DNA from: Cenococcum geophilum 1.58
Lineage: Eukaryota; Ascomycota; Dothideomycetes; Gloniales; Gloniaceae
DNA: 64,000 bases
Reading direction: 5' to 3'
NCBI GenBank assembly: GCA_001692895.1
Contig: KV748192.1
Span: 620,001 to 684,000 of the forward strand
This document shows, in pieces, positions 12,601-24,300 of this stretch (the stretch's first letter is position 1; each line of letters begins with the position of its first letter). Under the pieces are notes generated by a model that had not been told where the DNA came from, searched no databases, and saw only the letters and a program-made list of their open reading frames with translations. The translations under genes and the position numbers were made by a program.

Positions 12601-15247
12601 CTCGCTTATTTGGTATTAGGTGGATTTCTTCTAGGTCTTAAAGTTATTGTTTAACTATGTTAAGGAAGCTGTCTATCTTAAGCTTTCTTATTGCGTATCT
12701 TTTACTATTTAATTATGCCTTAATATTTAGATCTAGCTATATTTAAATAGGGATATGGTCTAAAGCAAGTACCTATTCTTCTTTGGGGTTACACCTTTTA
12801 AGTCTCTAATATAGGCCTTCGTCTATAAATATAAGGTTAATTATGCTTCTAGCGGTGCCTTATTACCATATAATTACTCCTAGGGGGGTAGCTAGCTTAA
12901 GGCCCCAGGTGTCTATAGCTTTTAGTAGGCACTCTACCTATCGTTCGGCAGCAATATAGATACCCCTCTACCGTAGGTAGTAGAGGTTTATATCTCCTAA
13001 TAGGATAAACTCTATATCTTTAGTTTCTAGTAAGCTTATTACTAATATAATATTCTCTGTTTATAGGACCCCTTTAACCCTAGGGTTATATATATTAATA
13101 ATCTAAACCGGTCCCCTATATATCTAGATTATTATAACTATAATATCTGGGTTAACTGCCTATTATAACTATAAGGATAGGCTAATAGCCTTACTAATTA
13201 TAAAGCACACGCGTATAGCTGCTTTTGGTTTATATAGGAGCTGGAATCCTTAGGGGCAGTATATTAATTATATATAGGTATTATAATACGGCTCTTGTAT
13301 AGCAAGGATATAGTATTTCTCTAGGTCTAAGCTATCTAGCAAGGGCCTTACAAGACGGTGGTTTGTATTGCCGCAGTTATACTATATAATAGATAGGTGG
13401 CGGACCCCCGGCGGGGGTCCTTCGCCTCTCCTTTATTCCTTACTTCCTCTATTTCCACTTTCTCTAGGATATTTAGAGCTTCTATCTCTTATATCTATAT
13501 CCTAGTTACTACTTATTTTATATAGAGCTTTTTATTTCCGTGTCTTATATTCCTAGTAGCGCTTCTATATCTAAATCTATTATTATCTTTAGTTCCTCCC
13601 CTATTCTTACTAGTTGGCTATATACCCTTTAAGAGTTGGCTATAAATATTATATTTACCGTATTAAGTCTAATTCTTAATTATCCTGGTTTTGAGCTTGC
13701 TGTAGCTATCTATAATAATCTTCCTATAGGGCGTCCTCTCCCTTATATCCCCTATAACCCTTATATCCCTATACGGTCTAGTAATATCGCGCGGTGACGC
13801 TTCTAGCCCGTTAAGGCTTAGGATAGCTAGCCTAGCCCCCTAGTATTAAAGGTAGGAAATGCTAAAAAAGCACCTACGCCCCCCTAGCTTATCGCCTATT
13901 GTTTCTATTTATATAACCTAGCGTGTAGTTATTCCCATAGCTATTAAGCCCTTACCTTCCATCTCCTGTATTTAATGCAGTTTCCTCTCTCCCACGCCTT
14001 ATATGTACTTTAGTGGCAGTTTACGCATTTTATTTAGTCTTAATTTAAGCAGTTTCTTATATTGTAGGGGCCTGCATAGTGGCCGTAGCATACCTATACT
14101 ACGCATATAGATTAGGTGTGTCCCTATTATATATAATAGTAGCATTATTTTAGGCGGAGTTTATAGTTATAGAGCCTTGCGTCGTATATAAGGCTATTTA
14201 TAATGATACCTTTTTAGATAAGGAGTTTTTACATTCCTAGTATATATATACTAATAATAAGGGAGCCATACGTTTAACTAGCGTCTCCTTAGCAAGTCTC
14301 CAGCGACCCTTATATTCTTTTATTATTTTTATTATATACTTAGTTTACATTTTCCTATTAAAGCCATTAAATTTAGGTGATCTTAAGTCCTAATATAAGG
14401 CGTTCCGTTTATTTTACTATCTTATATATAGTTGCCGTATTATTTACCTAGCGTCCCTTTTCTACCCTAAGGCTTAGGGGAACCACTAGGACTTTAACTA
14501 GGTAATCTTTATAAAGCACTTTTATGCTAATACGTTCTCCTAGCCTATTCCCTACCCTTATAGCTCGTTCCTTTACCTGTTGGTCCCTTAGGGTAACTTT
14601 AATATCTCCACTCCTAAGGTGTTGGACTGTAACGGCGTTGTGAACCTCTTTATAAATTTCTATAAGGACTTCTATTTCTAATTGTCCCCTAAGCCCCTCT
14701 ACTTTCTCTATATTTAGTTATATTATAATTATATATCCGGATATTGTCTTTAGGGGGGTAGACTCCCTATACTATAAAGGCACAGCTATAGCGGCCTAGG
14801 TGCGGTTTGCTGGTAAAGAGGGGTTTTATTTATTTTTAATTTTACTTAGCCGTTAGAGGATTTAGTTAAGAGTTTACTAGAGAGGCGCCTAAGGTACGCT
14901 AGATTAGCGGAGCCATTCTACTAGCTATATTAGTTTATTATAGCTAACGGTCGCTCCCCTATAACTACGGATACTAGACGCGTCTAATAGGCTTTATATT
15001 TTGTCAGATGCCTTCTTAATAGAGGTCTTTCCGTTTTATAGTATAGTATTCGCCCGTTCTTATTATGGAGGGCCATTGCTAGGCGTAGTTCTGGTGGGCG
15101 CGCGCGAGTGCGAACCACCGTCGTTCGACGTGTATCTCCCCTGCGATGCATATATCTTAGGGGGATTCTCTAGGTGTTTTTCAGGGTTCTTTTGGTTGTT
15201 TTTGGTCTTTTTAGGCCGGGTGCAGCAAGAGCTCCTAGGTATGTTAT
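9695..15247 (-). mobile_element. Inner full-length Tad1/I-type LINE (5.55 kb)
   Basis: The minus-strand 5' end is near 15240 (AGGAGCTCTTGCTGCACC on the minus strand) and the 3' (AAT)n-like tail is at about 9695-9710. Its length of 5553 bp agrees with the reconstructed outer copy of about 5571 bp. Reading 14300 down to 13900 gives a Cys-rich gag tail including KCVNCH. Reading 13400 down to 9900 gives endonuclease/RT-like sequence with many in-frame stops. It sits inside the outer copy, so it is the younger insertion, yet it is also RIP-mutated. Confidence 0.85.
9900..13400 (-). pseudogene. RIP-disabled endonuclease/reverse transcriptase ORF2 of the inner LINE
   Basis: This is the inverted counterpart of the plus-strand ORF2 at 16080-19130. 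Around 11330 the minus strand reads FINNINLI, the RT catalytic region with Asp codons apparently turned to Asn. Both strands contain many TAG/TAA codons. The domain order follows from alignment by eye with the other copy. No functional protein can be made. Confidence 0.65.
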
Positions 15248-15261
15248 TTAGTATATATATA
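15248..15261. repeat. 14-bp target-site duplication of the inner LINE, right copy
   Basis: This is an exact copy of 9681-9694, lying between the inner LINE's 5' end and the resumption of the outer LINE (TACTAGGAATGC...). Confidence 0.75.
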
Positions 15262-16079
15262 CTAGGAATGCAAAAACTCCTTATTTAAAAAGGAATAATT
15301 ATAAATAGCCTTATATATAACGTAAGGCTCTACAACTACAGACTACGCCTAAAATAATACTACTACTATATATAATAGGGATATACCTAATCTATATACG
15401 CAGTATAGGTGTGCTGCGGCTACTATATAGGCCCCTATAATACAAGACACTACTTAAATTAAGACTAAATAAAATGCGTAAACTGCCACTAAAGTATATA
15501 TAAGGCGTAGGAGAGAGAAAACTATATTAAATATAAAAGGCGGAAGGTAAGGGCTTAATAGCTGCGGGAATAACTATACGCTAGGTTATATAAATAGAAA
15601 CAATAGGTAATAAGCTAGGGGGACGTAGGTGCTTTCCTAGCGTTTCCTACCTTTAGTACTAGGGGGCTAGGCTAGCTATCCCAAGCCTTAACGGGCTAGA
15701 AGCGGCGCCGCGTAATATTACTAGACTATATAGGGATATAAGGGTTATAGGGGATATAAGGGAGAGGACGCCTAGTAGGAAGACCCCTATAAATAGCTAT
15801 AGTAAGCTTAAGACCAGGATAATTAAGAATTAGATTTAACGCGGTAAATATAACATTTATAGCCGACCTATAAAGGGCGTATAGCTAGCTAGTAAGAACA
15901 GGGGAGGAACTGGAGATAATAATAGATTTAGATATAGAAGCGCTAGTAGGAATATAAGACACGGGAATAGAAAGCTCTATATAAAATAAGTAGTAACTAG
16001 GGTATAAATACAAGAGATAGAAGTTCTAAATATCCTAAAGAAAGTAAAAACAGAAGAAGTAAGGAATGAAGAAGAGGCA

Positions 16080-19000
16080 AAGGACCCTCGCTGGGGGTCT
16101 ACTACCTATCTATTATATAGTATAACTGCGGCAATATAAACCACCGTCTTATAAGGCCTTTACTAGATAGTCTAGACCTAGAGAAACACTATATCCTTAT
16201 TATATAAGAGCCGTACTATAATACCTATATATAATTAATATACTGCCCCTAAGGATTTTAGCTCCTATATAAACTAAAAGCAGCCACACGCGTATGCTTT
16301 ATAATTAGTAAGGCTATTAGCCTATCCTTATAGTTATAGCAGGCAGTTAACCCAGATATTATAGTTATAACAATCCAGATATATAGGGGACTGGTATAAA
16401 TTATTAATGTGTATAACCCTAGGGTTAAAGGGGTCCTATAAATAGAGAATATTATATTAATAATAAGCTTGTTAGAAACTAAAGGTATAAAGTCTATCCT
16501 ATTAGGAGATATAAACCTCTACTACCTGCGGTAGGGGGGTATCTATATTACTGCTAATTAATAGGTAAAATACCTACTAAGAGCTATAGACACCTAGGGC
16601 CTTAAATTAGCTACCCCCCTAAGAGTAACTATATGGCAACGAGGAACCTCTAGAAGTATAATTGACCTTATATTTATAGACAAAGGCCTATACTAGAGAC
16701 TTAAAAGGTATAACCCTAAAGAAGAATAGGCACTCGCCTTAGACTATATCCCCATCTAAATATAGCTAGATTTAGATATTAAGGCGTAACTAAGTAGTAA
16801 AAGATACGTAATAAGAAAGCTTAAAATAGACAGTTTCCTTAATATAGTTAAACAATAATTCTAAGACTTAGAAGAAATCCACCTAATTCTAAATAAGCGA
16901 GGCTTATTAGCTACCCCTAAGGAAATTAACTAAAGACTAGAAAGGATCTAGGCAGCGATTAAAAATGGGCTAGAAGAGTACTACCTAGTCTTAAAACCGG
17001 GCCCCTACGCGCGATACGCATGGTCCGTATAATACGCGGTTCTTATTACTAGCTAACGATAAGTAAGAAGGAAATATATAAGTAGCTATAACCCTAAAGA
17101 TAAGAGACGATATAAAGACACGAGAAACTAGTTAAAGAATACCCTAAAGAAAGAAGTAAGGAATAACTGGAGACGGTTTATAAACGAGCATACTTCTAAC
17201 CCGAGCCTCCCCTATAATAAGGGCCTTTAGGCTATAGCAAAATAGGTATAAAAAAAAAAGGTAGGGCGCCTAGTAGAAGACCTATACCTACTACCCCTAT
17301 AAAGAGTAGGGGAATTATAGGCTACTAATAATAATAATAAGAAGGTAAAGATCCTTATAAAGAGGTTCTTCCCCTAACCGGCTCTGGCAGACCTTAGCAA
17401 CATTATAGGTAAAACACCGGTGACTTACCTAAGGGTCGACAGCGACATAATAATAGAGGAAATGGCTAGAACTATTAACCGCCTTTTAAATAATATAGCA
17501 CTAGGACTAGATGGGATTCTAAATAAGGCCTTAAAAACCTATAGACTACTTATAGCACCCTAGCTTATAGATATAGCTAGGGTATACTTTGCTATAGGCT
17601 ACTACCCACGACTTAGAAGATCTATAATGACGGTTATTTTATAGAAAGAAGGTAAAGCAGATTACTTAATCCTAGGAAGCTACCGCCCTATTACCTTAGA
17701 AAATACCCTTAGTAAGATCTTAGAAAAGGTAATAGCGGACCACATAGTAGATATGGCTAAGAAATATAACCTACTACTACAAAGCTAAATAGGGGCAAGA
17801 AAGAACCGCTTAACACTATTAGCACTTACGCTACTTGCTACCACTATTAAATCCGCATGGGCGATGTGAAGAGACTTTATAGTATTAATGCTCAGCCTAG
17901 ATATTAGCGGCGCCTATAATAATATACCCTACGAGCGTCTCCTATATATTCTTAGGGCAAAAGGCTTCCCAGAATAGATTATATAATTTATTTAAGGGTT
18001 TATAGGTTAGAAAGAAACATTACTAGTTTTTAGCAGATACTAAAGCCCCCTTATTATAGTTGCAATAGGAATACTATAAGGATCACCCCTCTTGCCTATA
18101 CTCTTCCTTTTCTTTATAAGCAACCTGCTTAATTTCTTTAAGGAAGGGGTAACCTAGGGGATAGGCTTTGTTAATAATATAAACCTAATTATATACGGGC
18201 TAATAGCCGTAAAGAATTGCAGAATACTAGAGAAAGCTTATAATACCTATATAGAATAGGCAAGATAATATAGAGTTTAATTCTTACTAGAGAAATACTA
18301 GCTAATCTACTTTATAAGAAAACGCAACTAATTTGCAGATCTTTAGCATATAATTTACATCTAAGGCTTTAAGGGTTAACTAGTTTAGGGCCTAAGGGTA
18401 TTAAGAGTATAGGTAGACAGTAAGCTCTGGTAGAGCGTATATACAATATAAGCGGCCCGTAAGGGCTAAGTATAGTATATTATATTATCTAGGATTATTA
18501 ATTCTATATAGGGTCTATACTTCTAGAGGTTACGCCTACTATATACAGCAGTTATCCGGCTAACTATAATATATAGGTCCAGTATTTGGGCCATTAGAGA
18601 ATCTAAGAAAGGCCCCCCTAAATCGCTCCTTAAGCCACTTTAAAAGGTCTAAACAGCCTACCTTTAGAGTATAATAGGCGGATATAAGCGAACGGCTACA
18701 GCACTGCTTAAAAAGGAAGCTAATATTCCCCCCCTATAACTATATATTAAAGCCGCTATAATATAAAGGGCGTAAAATAAACGTAACTCTAATATTATAA
18801 AGTATATTAAGATACGCCTAAATAAACTATAGAGGGACCTTAGGGCGCCCTATAGGAGAATAAACTAATAACCCTAAAGTAGAGAAGATATATTAGAGAA
18901 ATAGGTAAAGAAAGTAGAAGAAAAATAGTGCTGCTTTAGGGCCTAGGCCTATATAAAGGAGAAAGGGAGACGCGTAAGAGGCTAGTAAAAATAACAGTAA

Positions 19001-19130
19001 GAGAGAGAAAGGAGCTAAAGTAGAGTATAAAAGAACGCCGGGAAACCATTTACTATAATATAATACTGGCTAGACTAACGCTAGAGAGGTATATAGGAGT
19101 TAAAGGTACAGAGGCTAACTAAGGTAAGAG
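16080..19130 (+). pseudogene. RIP-disabled endonuclease/reverse transcriptase ORF2 of the outer LINE
   Basis: Plus-strand reading shows CGNINHRLIRPLLDSL near 16129, an endonuclease N-terminus followed by a broken EP motif. RT motif LDISGAYNNIPYERLL lies near 17896, GSPLLPILFLFF near 18080, and FVNNINLIIYG near 18168, where FxDD would be expected. An RNase H/C-terminal region follows to about 19100. Many in-frame TAG codons are present. The changes fit G-to-A and C-to-T mutation, as RIP produces. Confidence 0.75.
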
Positions 19131-19811
19131 GAACCTAAGCCGTAGTATGGTTAACGCTATAGGGGGTAAATACTCTAGGGCTCTAAGAAGGCCTAACGAA
19201 GGTAGAAAATATAATGGTAATACTTTTAAGAATAGGAATAATAGGACTAAAAGACTAGCTCTACTAGGTAGGTGTCTTAGTAGGTAGCCTAAGATGCGAA
19301 TGTAGCTGGCTAAGACAGACACTAAAATATGTAATACTGTTATGCCCCTTATACACTAACTAAGAAGTAATGCTCTTAGTAGCTAGTATAGAGAACTATA
19401 ATATACTACTCTCGATATAAAAAGGCCTTAAGGTAGTTACCTAGTGGCTTATTAGCTAAAATATACTAAACCAGTTCTGGGTTATAAGGGAAATAGTAAT
19501 AGAGGGTAGGGGGGGCGAGCAACGGGCGCCCCCTAATAACTCTATAGTGGTAGAGTAAAGTTTATAATACTAGCGCGTCCATAGGCTTATTACAGCAGTA
19601 GTAATTCCTAAGAAGGTTAAAAAGTAAGGTAGTAGAGCACCATAGGTGACTTATAGGCGCCTCATAGGCGCCTTATAGGCGAGTCCTAAAAGGTAGGGAG
19701 ATAAATCATGGGGTTTTCTTAAATAGAGTTTTCTCCCCATATGTATATAAGGAGTAGTCCGCGTAGGCCTAATAGGGATCCGAATCGGACGTTAAGCAAT
19801 AAATAATAATA

Positions 19812-19826
19812 ATATAACCTTATAAT
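19812..19826. repeat. 15-bp target-site duplication, right copy
   Basis: This exact match to 8659-8673 follows the (AAT)n tail of the outer LINE. Confidence 0.75.
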
Positions 19827-20184
19827 CTGCCCTTACTATCTCCTTGCTTTTCTTAGTTATTACTTAGCTAGCTATTAATAATATATACTTAAGCTTATTC
19901 TATTTAACCCTAATACTTATTATAGTTAATATAGTCCTAATACTAGTATCTTTAGTACCTATTAGTAAGCCTTTAATAATAATAATAATAAATTATTTAA
20001 TAGTACTTATATAAATTATTATTAGGAAGGTATAAGTATTACTTACTTTATATACTATTATAGGTTATTTTTCTTCTTTTATAGTATATTACTAACGTAT
20101 TATAAAATGTAATAGTAATACTACTTAATAGAATTAATAGAACTCTTAGTAGATTAGTTAGAAGTTAATAGTTTATAAATTAGG

Positions 20185-20330
20185 AGTCTAATTAATAGAA
20201 TAATAGGGTGTATTATATAGATAGACAAATCCTTAAGGGAAAAGGAGGAGTCTATATATAAGATAAGGAAGGGGTTTCTCTAGGTATATATAGCGCATAT
20301 ACCTTATAGGCGAGTTTTCCTTAAATTACC
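20185..20330 (+). repeat. 145-bp repeat, inverted copy at 29125-29262
   Basis: The plus strand here matches the reverse complement of 29125-29262 with scattered C/T and G/A differences, from AGTCTAATTAATAGAATAAT to about ...TTACCCC. It probably belongs to an LTR or leader of one retroelement family present in both orientations. Confidence 0.65.
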
Positions 20331-20340
20331 CCTAGGTTGT

Positions 20341-20752
20341 ATAATAAAGCCTTATAGGAAATACTACGGTGGATTTATTAATAGGCTAGGTATATAGGTA
20401 TAGGTTAAGTCAATAAATAAATATAACTAGTAGAGTAGGTTGCCTAATAGATTAACTCTAATTATATTCTAGGATTTACTATAAAAAAGAGAACTATCTA
20501 GGTAGAGACTAAGGTCCTTTAAATATATAAGACTACGCCTAAGAAATATACTAAGTATATTAGTACGTTAGTACGTTAATATGTCCTATATTCCTATATT
20601 TTTATATTCTAAACTTATAACCTAACTAGCTATATAACTTAGCTACCCCTTATTTTATAGCTTAATTGGTTTTAGCGCCTCATATACTATCTTAACTAAC
20701 CTATTTATATCTCTTCTTAGTAGTGCTACTACTACTAATATAAGGTCTATAA
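20341..20752 (+). repeat. LTR-like 412-bp dispersed repeat, copy 1
   Basis: The stretch from ATAATAAAGCCTTATAGGAA to ATAAGGTC(T)ATAA matches 42403-42822 in the same orientation. The differences are mainly C/T or G/A. Length and context suggest an LTR, with copy 2 as a solo LTR, but RIP has obscured any TG..CA ends. Confidence 0.55.
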
Positions 20753-23700
20753 CACTATTCCCCTTTTCTTTATCTTTATCCTTAAAGATATCTTCTATTT
20801 CTAAGTTATTTATTAAAGGTATAGTATTCCTATTTTTAATTTAATAACCTTTATTATTTTTAATACCTCCTATTAAATCCTCTATATCTAATTATAATTA
20901 GCTAGTAACTATAATTCTTTTACTTAGTAAAAAATAAGATAGAGACCATGTATTAGGAAATAGAGGTTCCTTTATAGGTAAGGCGCGCTCGCTTCTATAC
21001 CCTAGTTTGGCTAAGACCTAACCTTAACCTCAACTATAAAAGGCCTTCTCCCTCGCTACTTTTGCCCTTATACTTTATCTCCTCTTTTCTTTCCTACTAC
21101 CGTGCTACCTTAGACTTTAGCTGTTAGCCATAAGGCATTTTTTATCCCCTTAGTGTCTATATAGGTGCTCTACCTACCTTCCCTAATCTCTATATATTTT
21201 ATACTAACGATTACCTAGCGCTATAACTCTTCGGCCCTTTCTATAGGGTATATTTATACTCTCTCCTGGTGTTAACGCATACTTTAGTCCTATTATATTC
21301 CTCCTTTCTTCTCTCCTCTCTTCTCTCTCTTCTCCTCCTACCTATATTCCCTACCGATTAGTGCACTGGAATAACATTTCCATTTATCCTTTTCTTTACC
21401 TCCGCCTCTAGCAGTGTTTTAGGCGTAACTATAATATATAACTTAATCCCTATTAGAATAGCTATAAATAGCTATAAGGCTATGCCGAGAACCGCCTAGT
21501 AATAGATTATACAGATTATAGCTACTGCGAGCTACAGGACGTATTAGGCAGTATTGTATTATAGCGTTATAATAAAGGCGAAGCCGGACGCCAAAGTAGG
21601 TCCTTAGCGAAACTATAGGCTGATACTAGTTACTTAGCTTAATTAAAGCTGCGCCGCTAGAAGCTAGAAGCCTTCGCCCTTTTTAGCGCCTTTTTAACTT
21701 AGACCTAGACCTTACTCTTCCCTAATAATTAGAGGATTATATTACAATTAGAGAAGCTACTAGGCTTTAGTCTAATCTAGCCCCTTATTTAGCTAAGGAG
21801 GTATAGGTTATATAGGAATATCTTTTATATAGACCTAATACTTATAAGGCGGAATCTAGGGGTAAATAGCTTATCTAGTAGTATAGCCTGGCTTCTAGTA
21901 GAGCTAGTATTATAATCTTGCTCTTAGCTAACAAATACTAAAGAAAAATTCGTATATTTAATCTCTTAACGGAGACGGACTTTATATGGTGGCTGTATTA
22001 GCTAAAAGGGCGCAGTGAGATAGATATGGGCGTAATCGCCTAATCTACCCGCGCTATCTGCCCCCTTATATTGTTTGTAATATCTAGCTATAGGTAAGGG
22101 TAAAAGCGAGGCTTTTATATATATTTAGGAGGTTAAGTAGCGGCTATAAGCTCCGTAGAGTGTGACTAAGAAAGTTCCTTAGATCTAGGAGAGAGATTTA
22201 AGGATGCCCTTATTACTTAGAGTGTCTTTTAATGCTTATAGCAGAATTACGGCATGCTTTTTACCTATTTAACCCTAGGAATTATAGTCTCGCAGAGGAT
22301 CTACAGAAGATTTAGTTTACTGGTATAATTAGGTTAGAAAATAGATACGTTAGCGCTAGCCCTAACTCTAAAAAATAAGGGTAAAGGTATTTCGCTACTA
22401 ACCTCCTTAATAAGGAGGCTTGGTGTAATGCCCCTATTAGAGGCTAAATGTGCTAGCTTAGTTAGTTAGGTCTTAATCGCAGTTTCCTAATAGGCGTTAA
22501 TCTTATAATAGAGTTTAAGCCTATATAAACCTTTATATGTTATAAACGGTAATTGCTAACGGAGCGTAGATTATATATTTTAATTCGCTATTAACCTAGT
22601 AGGGTTATTTTAGTATAGATGCTATAGATATAAGCTAGTAGTAAAGAGGGGACTAGCGTAGACTTAAAAGCCTAGTGTAACCCGTTCTTTAGAGCTATTG
22701 GAAAGGTATAAGGCAATAATAATTTTAATAATAATGGCGGTAGCAATAGTGGTAGCAATAGTGGCATCTTCTTAATACCTTCGTTTTAATTTACAAATTT
22801 TACTTAATAATATTAATTTCTATACTACACCCCCTAAAAAACCGAAGGCTTCTTAGTATTATGCGATTACTGCTTCTAAGGCAAATGTAAGTAATATACC
22901 TAAAAAAAGGTCGAAAAAGGGGAGAGTACCTCGCTTCCCTTTAAGAGATAATTCTATAAAATATTTGGCCTAGTTATGCTTAGGCAAGTTATTCTATATT
23001 ACCTTTTTTAAATATTCTACCTAATAAGGCACCTGTAGATCCTAAGGCATTTAATGAGTATAAAGATATTTATAAGAATAGAAGTAACAGCTAAAACGCT
23101 AGAGGAAGTAATTAAGGTAATTTAGTAATTATCCCCTTCTTCTTTTCTTAATAACTATAAATATGTTTAACGGCTTGTAGCAAATCTAATATTTATTAAA
23201 GATAATATAGCTAACCTAGACTTGGAACCTAAAGCTAAAGGTAATAAAGCTAGTAATATTGGCAATAAAGCTAATAAAGTTGGCGATTAACTAGCACCTT
23301 ATAGGTTAGGTATATACTTCCCCCCTATATAATAGCCTTACTTAACAATTATTAGGTAGTGGAAATAACCGCAGTAATAAGGACGATAAGGATAAGGAGT
23401 TACCTTCTTTAGAGGAGCTGGAAGATCTCTTTGGCACATCTATATATAACCGTCTTAAATCTATAGTAGAAGACGTTAATGAAATAGATAGCCTAACTAA
23501 GGGAATTAATATTATGACTATCCCCTAGGCTATATAGAAGTTGGAGGCCTACGTAATAGCTAACTAAGACTCCTTAATAGCCAATAATATAGATAATATT
23601 AGTAAGTTATAGATATTAAAAATATTATTATTATAACCTAATAGCCATAATATATAGACAATCTGCTTATTAGGGGGGAGGGTAATTATAAGATAGGGAA

Positions 23701-24139
23701 TATAGAAGGCAAATTATCCTTTATACTAAGGAAGCGGAAGCTTAAGTAGGACGATATTACTAACTATAATTTTAATAACCCTACTAAAGAGAGTAGTGGG
23801 GGCGGTAAGGGTAGTAATAGTTTACGTCCCTAGAAGTAATAAAGGCTATTTACCTATTACGAAAACTTGTCTTCTAGCCCCCCTATCCCTCCTATTCTTA
23901 ACCTTAACTCTTAATACCCGTAAGTTAGCTAGTAAGTAGTATCCACTCCACGGCCCGCCAGCCCTTTGCTTTAGGAGCCTACCCTTCTCTATAGCATTAA
24001 ACCGCCGTATAATAAGGCTAGCAATTATACTTATAATAAGGACAAGGATAGTAATAGCGGTGGCGTTATTAATAACTGGAGCAATGTTTTAAACCTAAAG
24101 CCTATTATAAAGTGTTATACTAGGACTAAAAATAATAAA

Positions 24140-24300
24140 ATGAGCTTAGATGACGAATGGGAGATTGATGATATTCTAGGGGAAAGAATAACTAAGTTAG
24201 GGCGTAAATATAAGATAGTTTGGAAGCTTACCTAGGTTTATAAGAGCGGGCTTTTAAATTCTGGAGATGCCCTTAAGTCTTATTAAAGACGCGTCCGGTA
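24140..24300 (+). pseudogene. Chromodomain-like fragment of a RIPped retroelement
   Basis: Reading from ATG 24140 gives MSLDDEWEIDDILGERITKL followed by GRKYKIVWKL. This resembles the (E)WEVE.IL..R...G..YLVKW core of chromodomains found in fungal chromoviral integrases and related proteins. A stop interrupts it soon after. The parent protein is not identifiable. Confidence 0.45.

Larger units (their letters stand above)
8674..19811 (+). mobile_element. Outer Tad1/I-type LINE, interrupted by an opposite-strand LINE
   Basis: The 5' part is 8674-9694 and the 3' part is 15262-19811, about 5.57 kb when the inner element (9695-15247) is ignored. The 5' end shares AGGAGCTCTTGCTGCACC with the inner copy's 5' end, and the break falls at the same point of the family sequence on both sides. 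The 3' end is an (AAT)n tail followed by the 15-bp target duplication. The reading frames are full of TAG/TAA where CAG/CAA would be expected, so it is a RIP-killed non-LTR retrotransposon. Clade assignment rests on the order Cys-rich gag, endonuclease, RT, RNase H-like tail and is not tested. Confidence 0.85.

Noticed and set aside
8692..15288. Matching open frames at 8692-8892 (minus) and 15001-15288 (plus)
   Set aside because: They are antisense frames in the 5' ends of the two LINE copies. Their similarity reflects the repeat, not a protein gene.
10183..19322. Matching Leu-rich frames at 10183-10386 (plus) and 19119-19322 (minus)
   Set aside because: They are antisense to the LINE 3' region. 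The apparent protein conservation is explained by the inverted copies.
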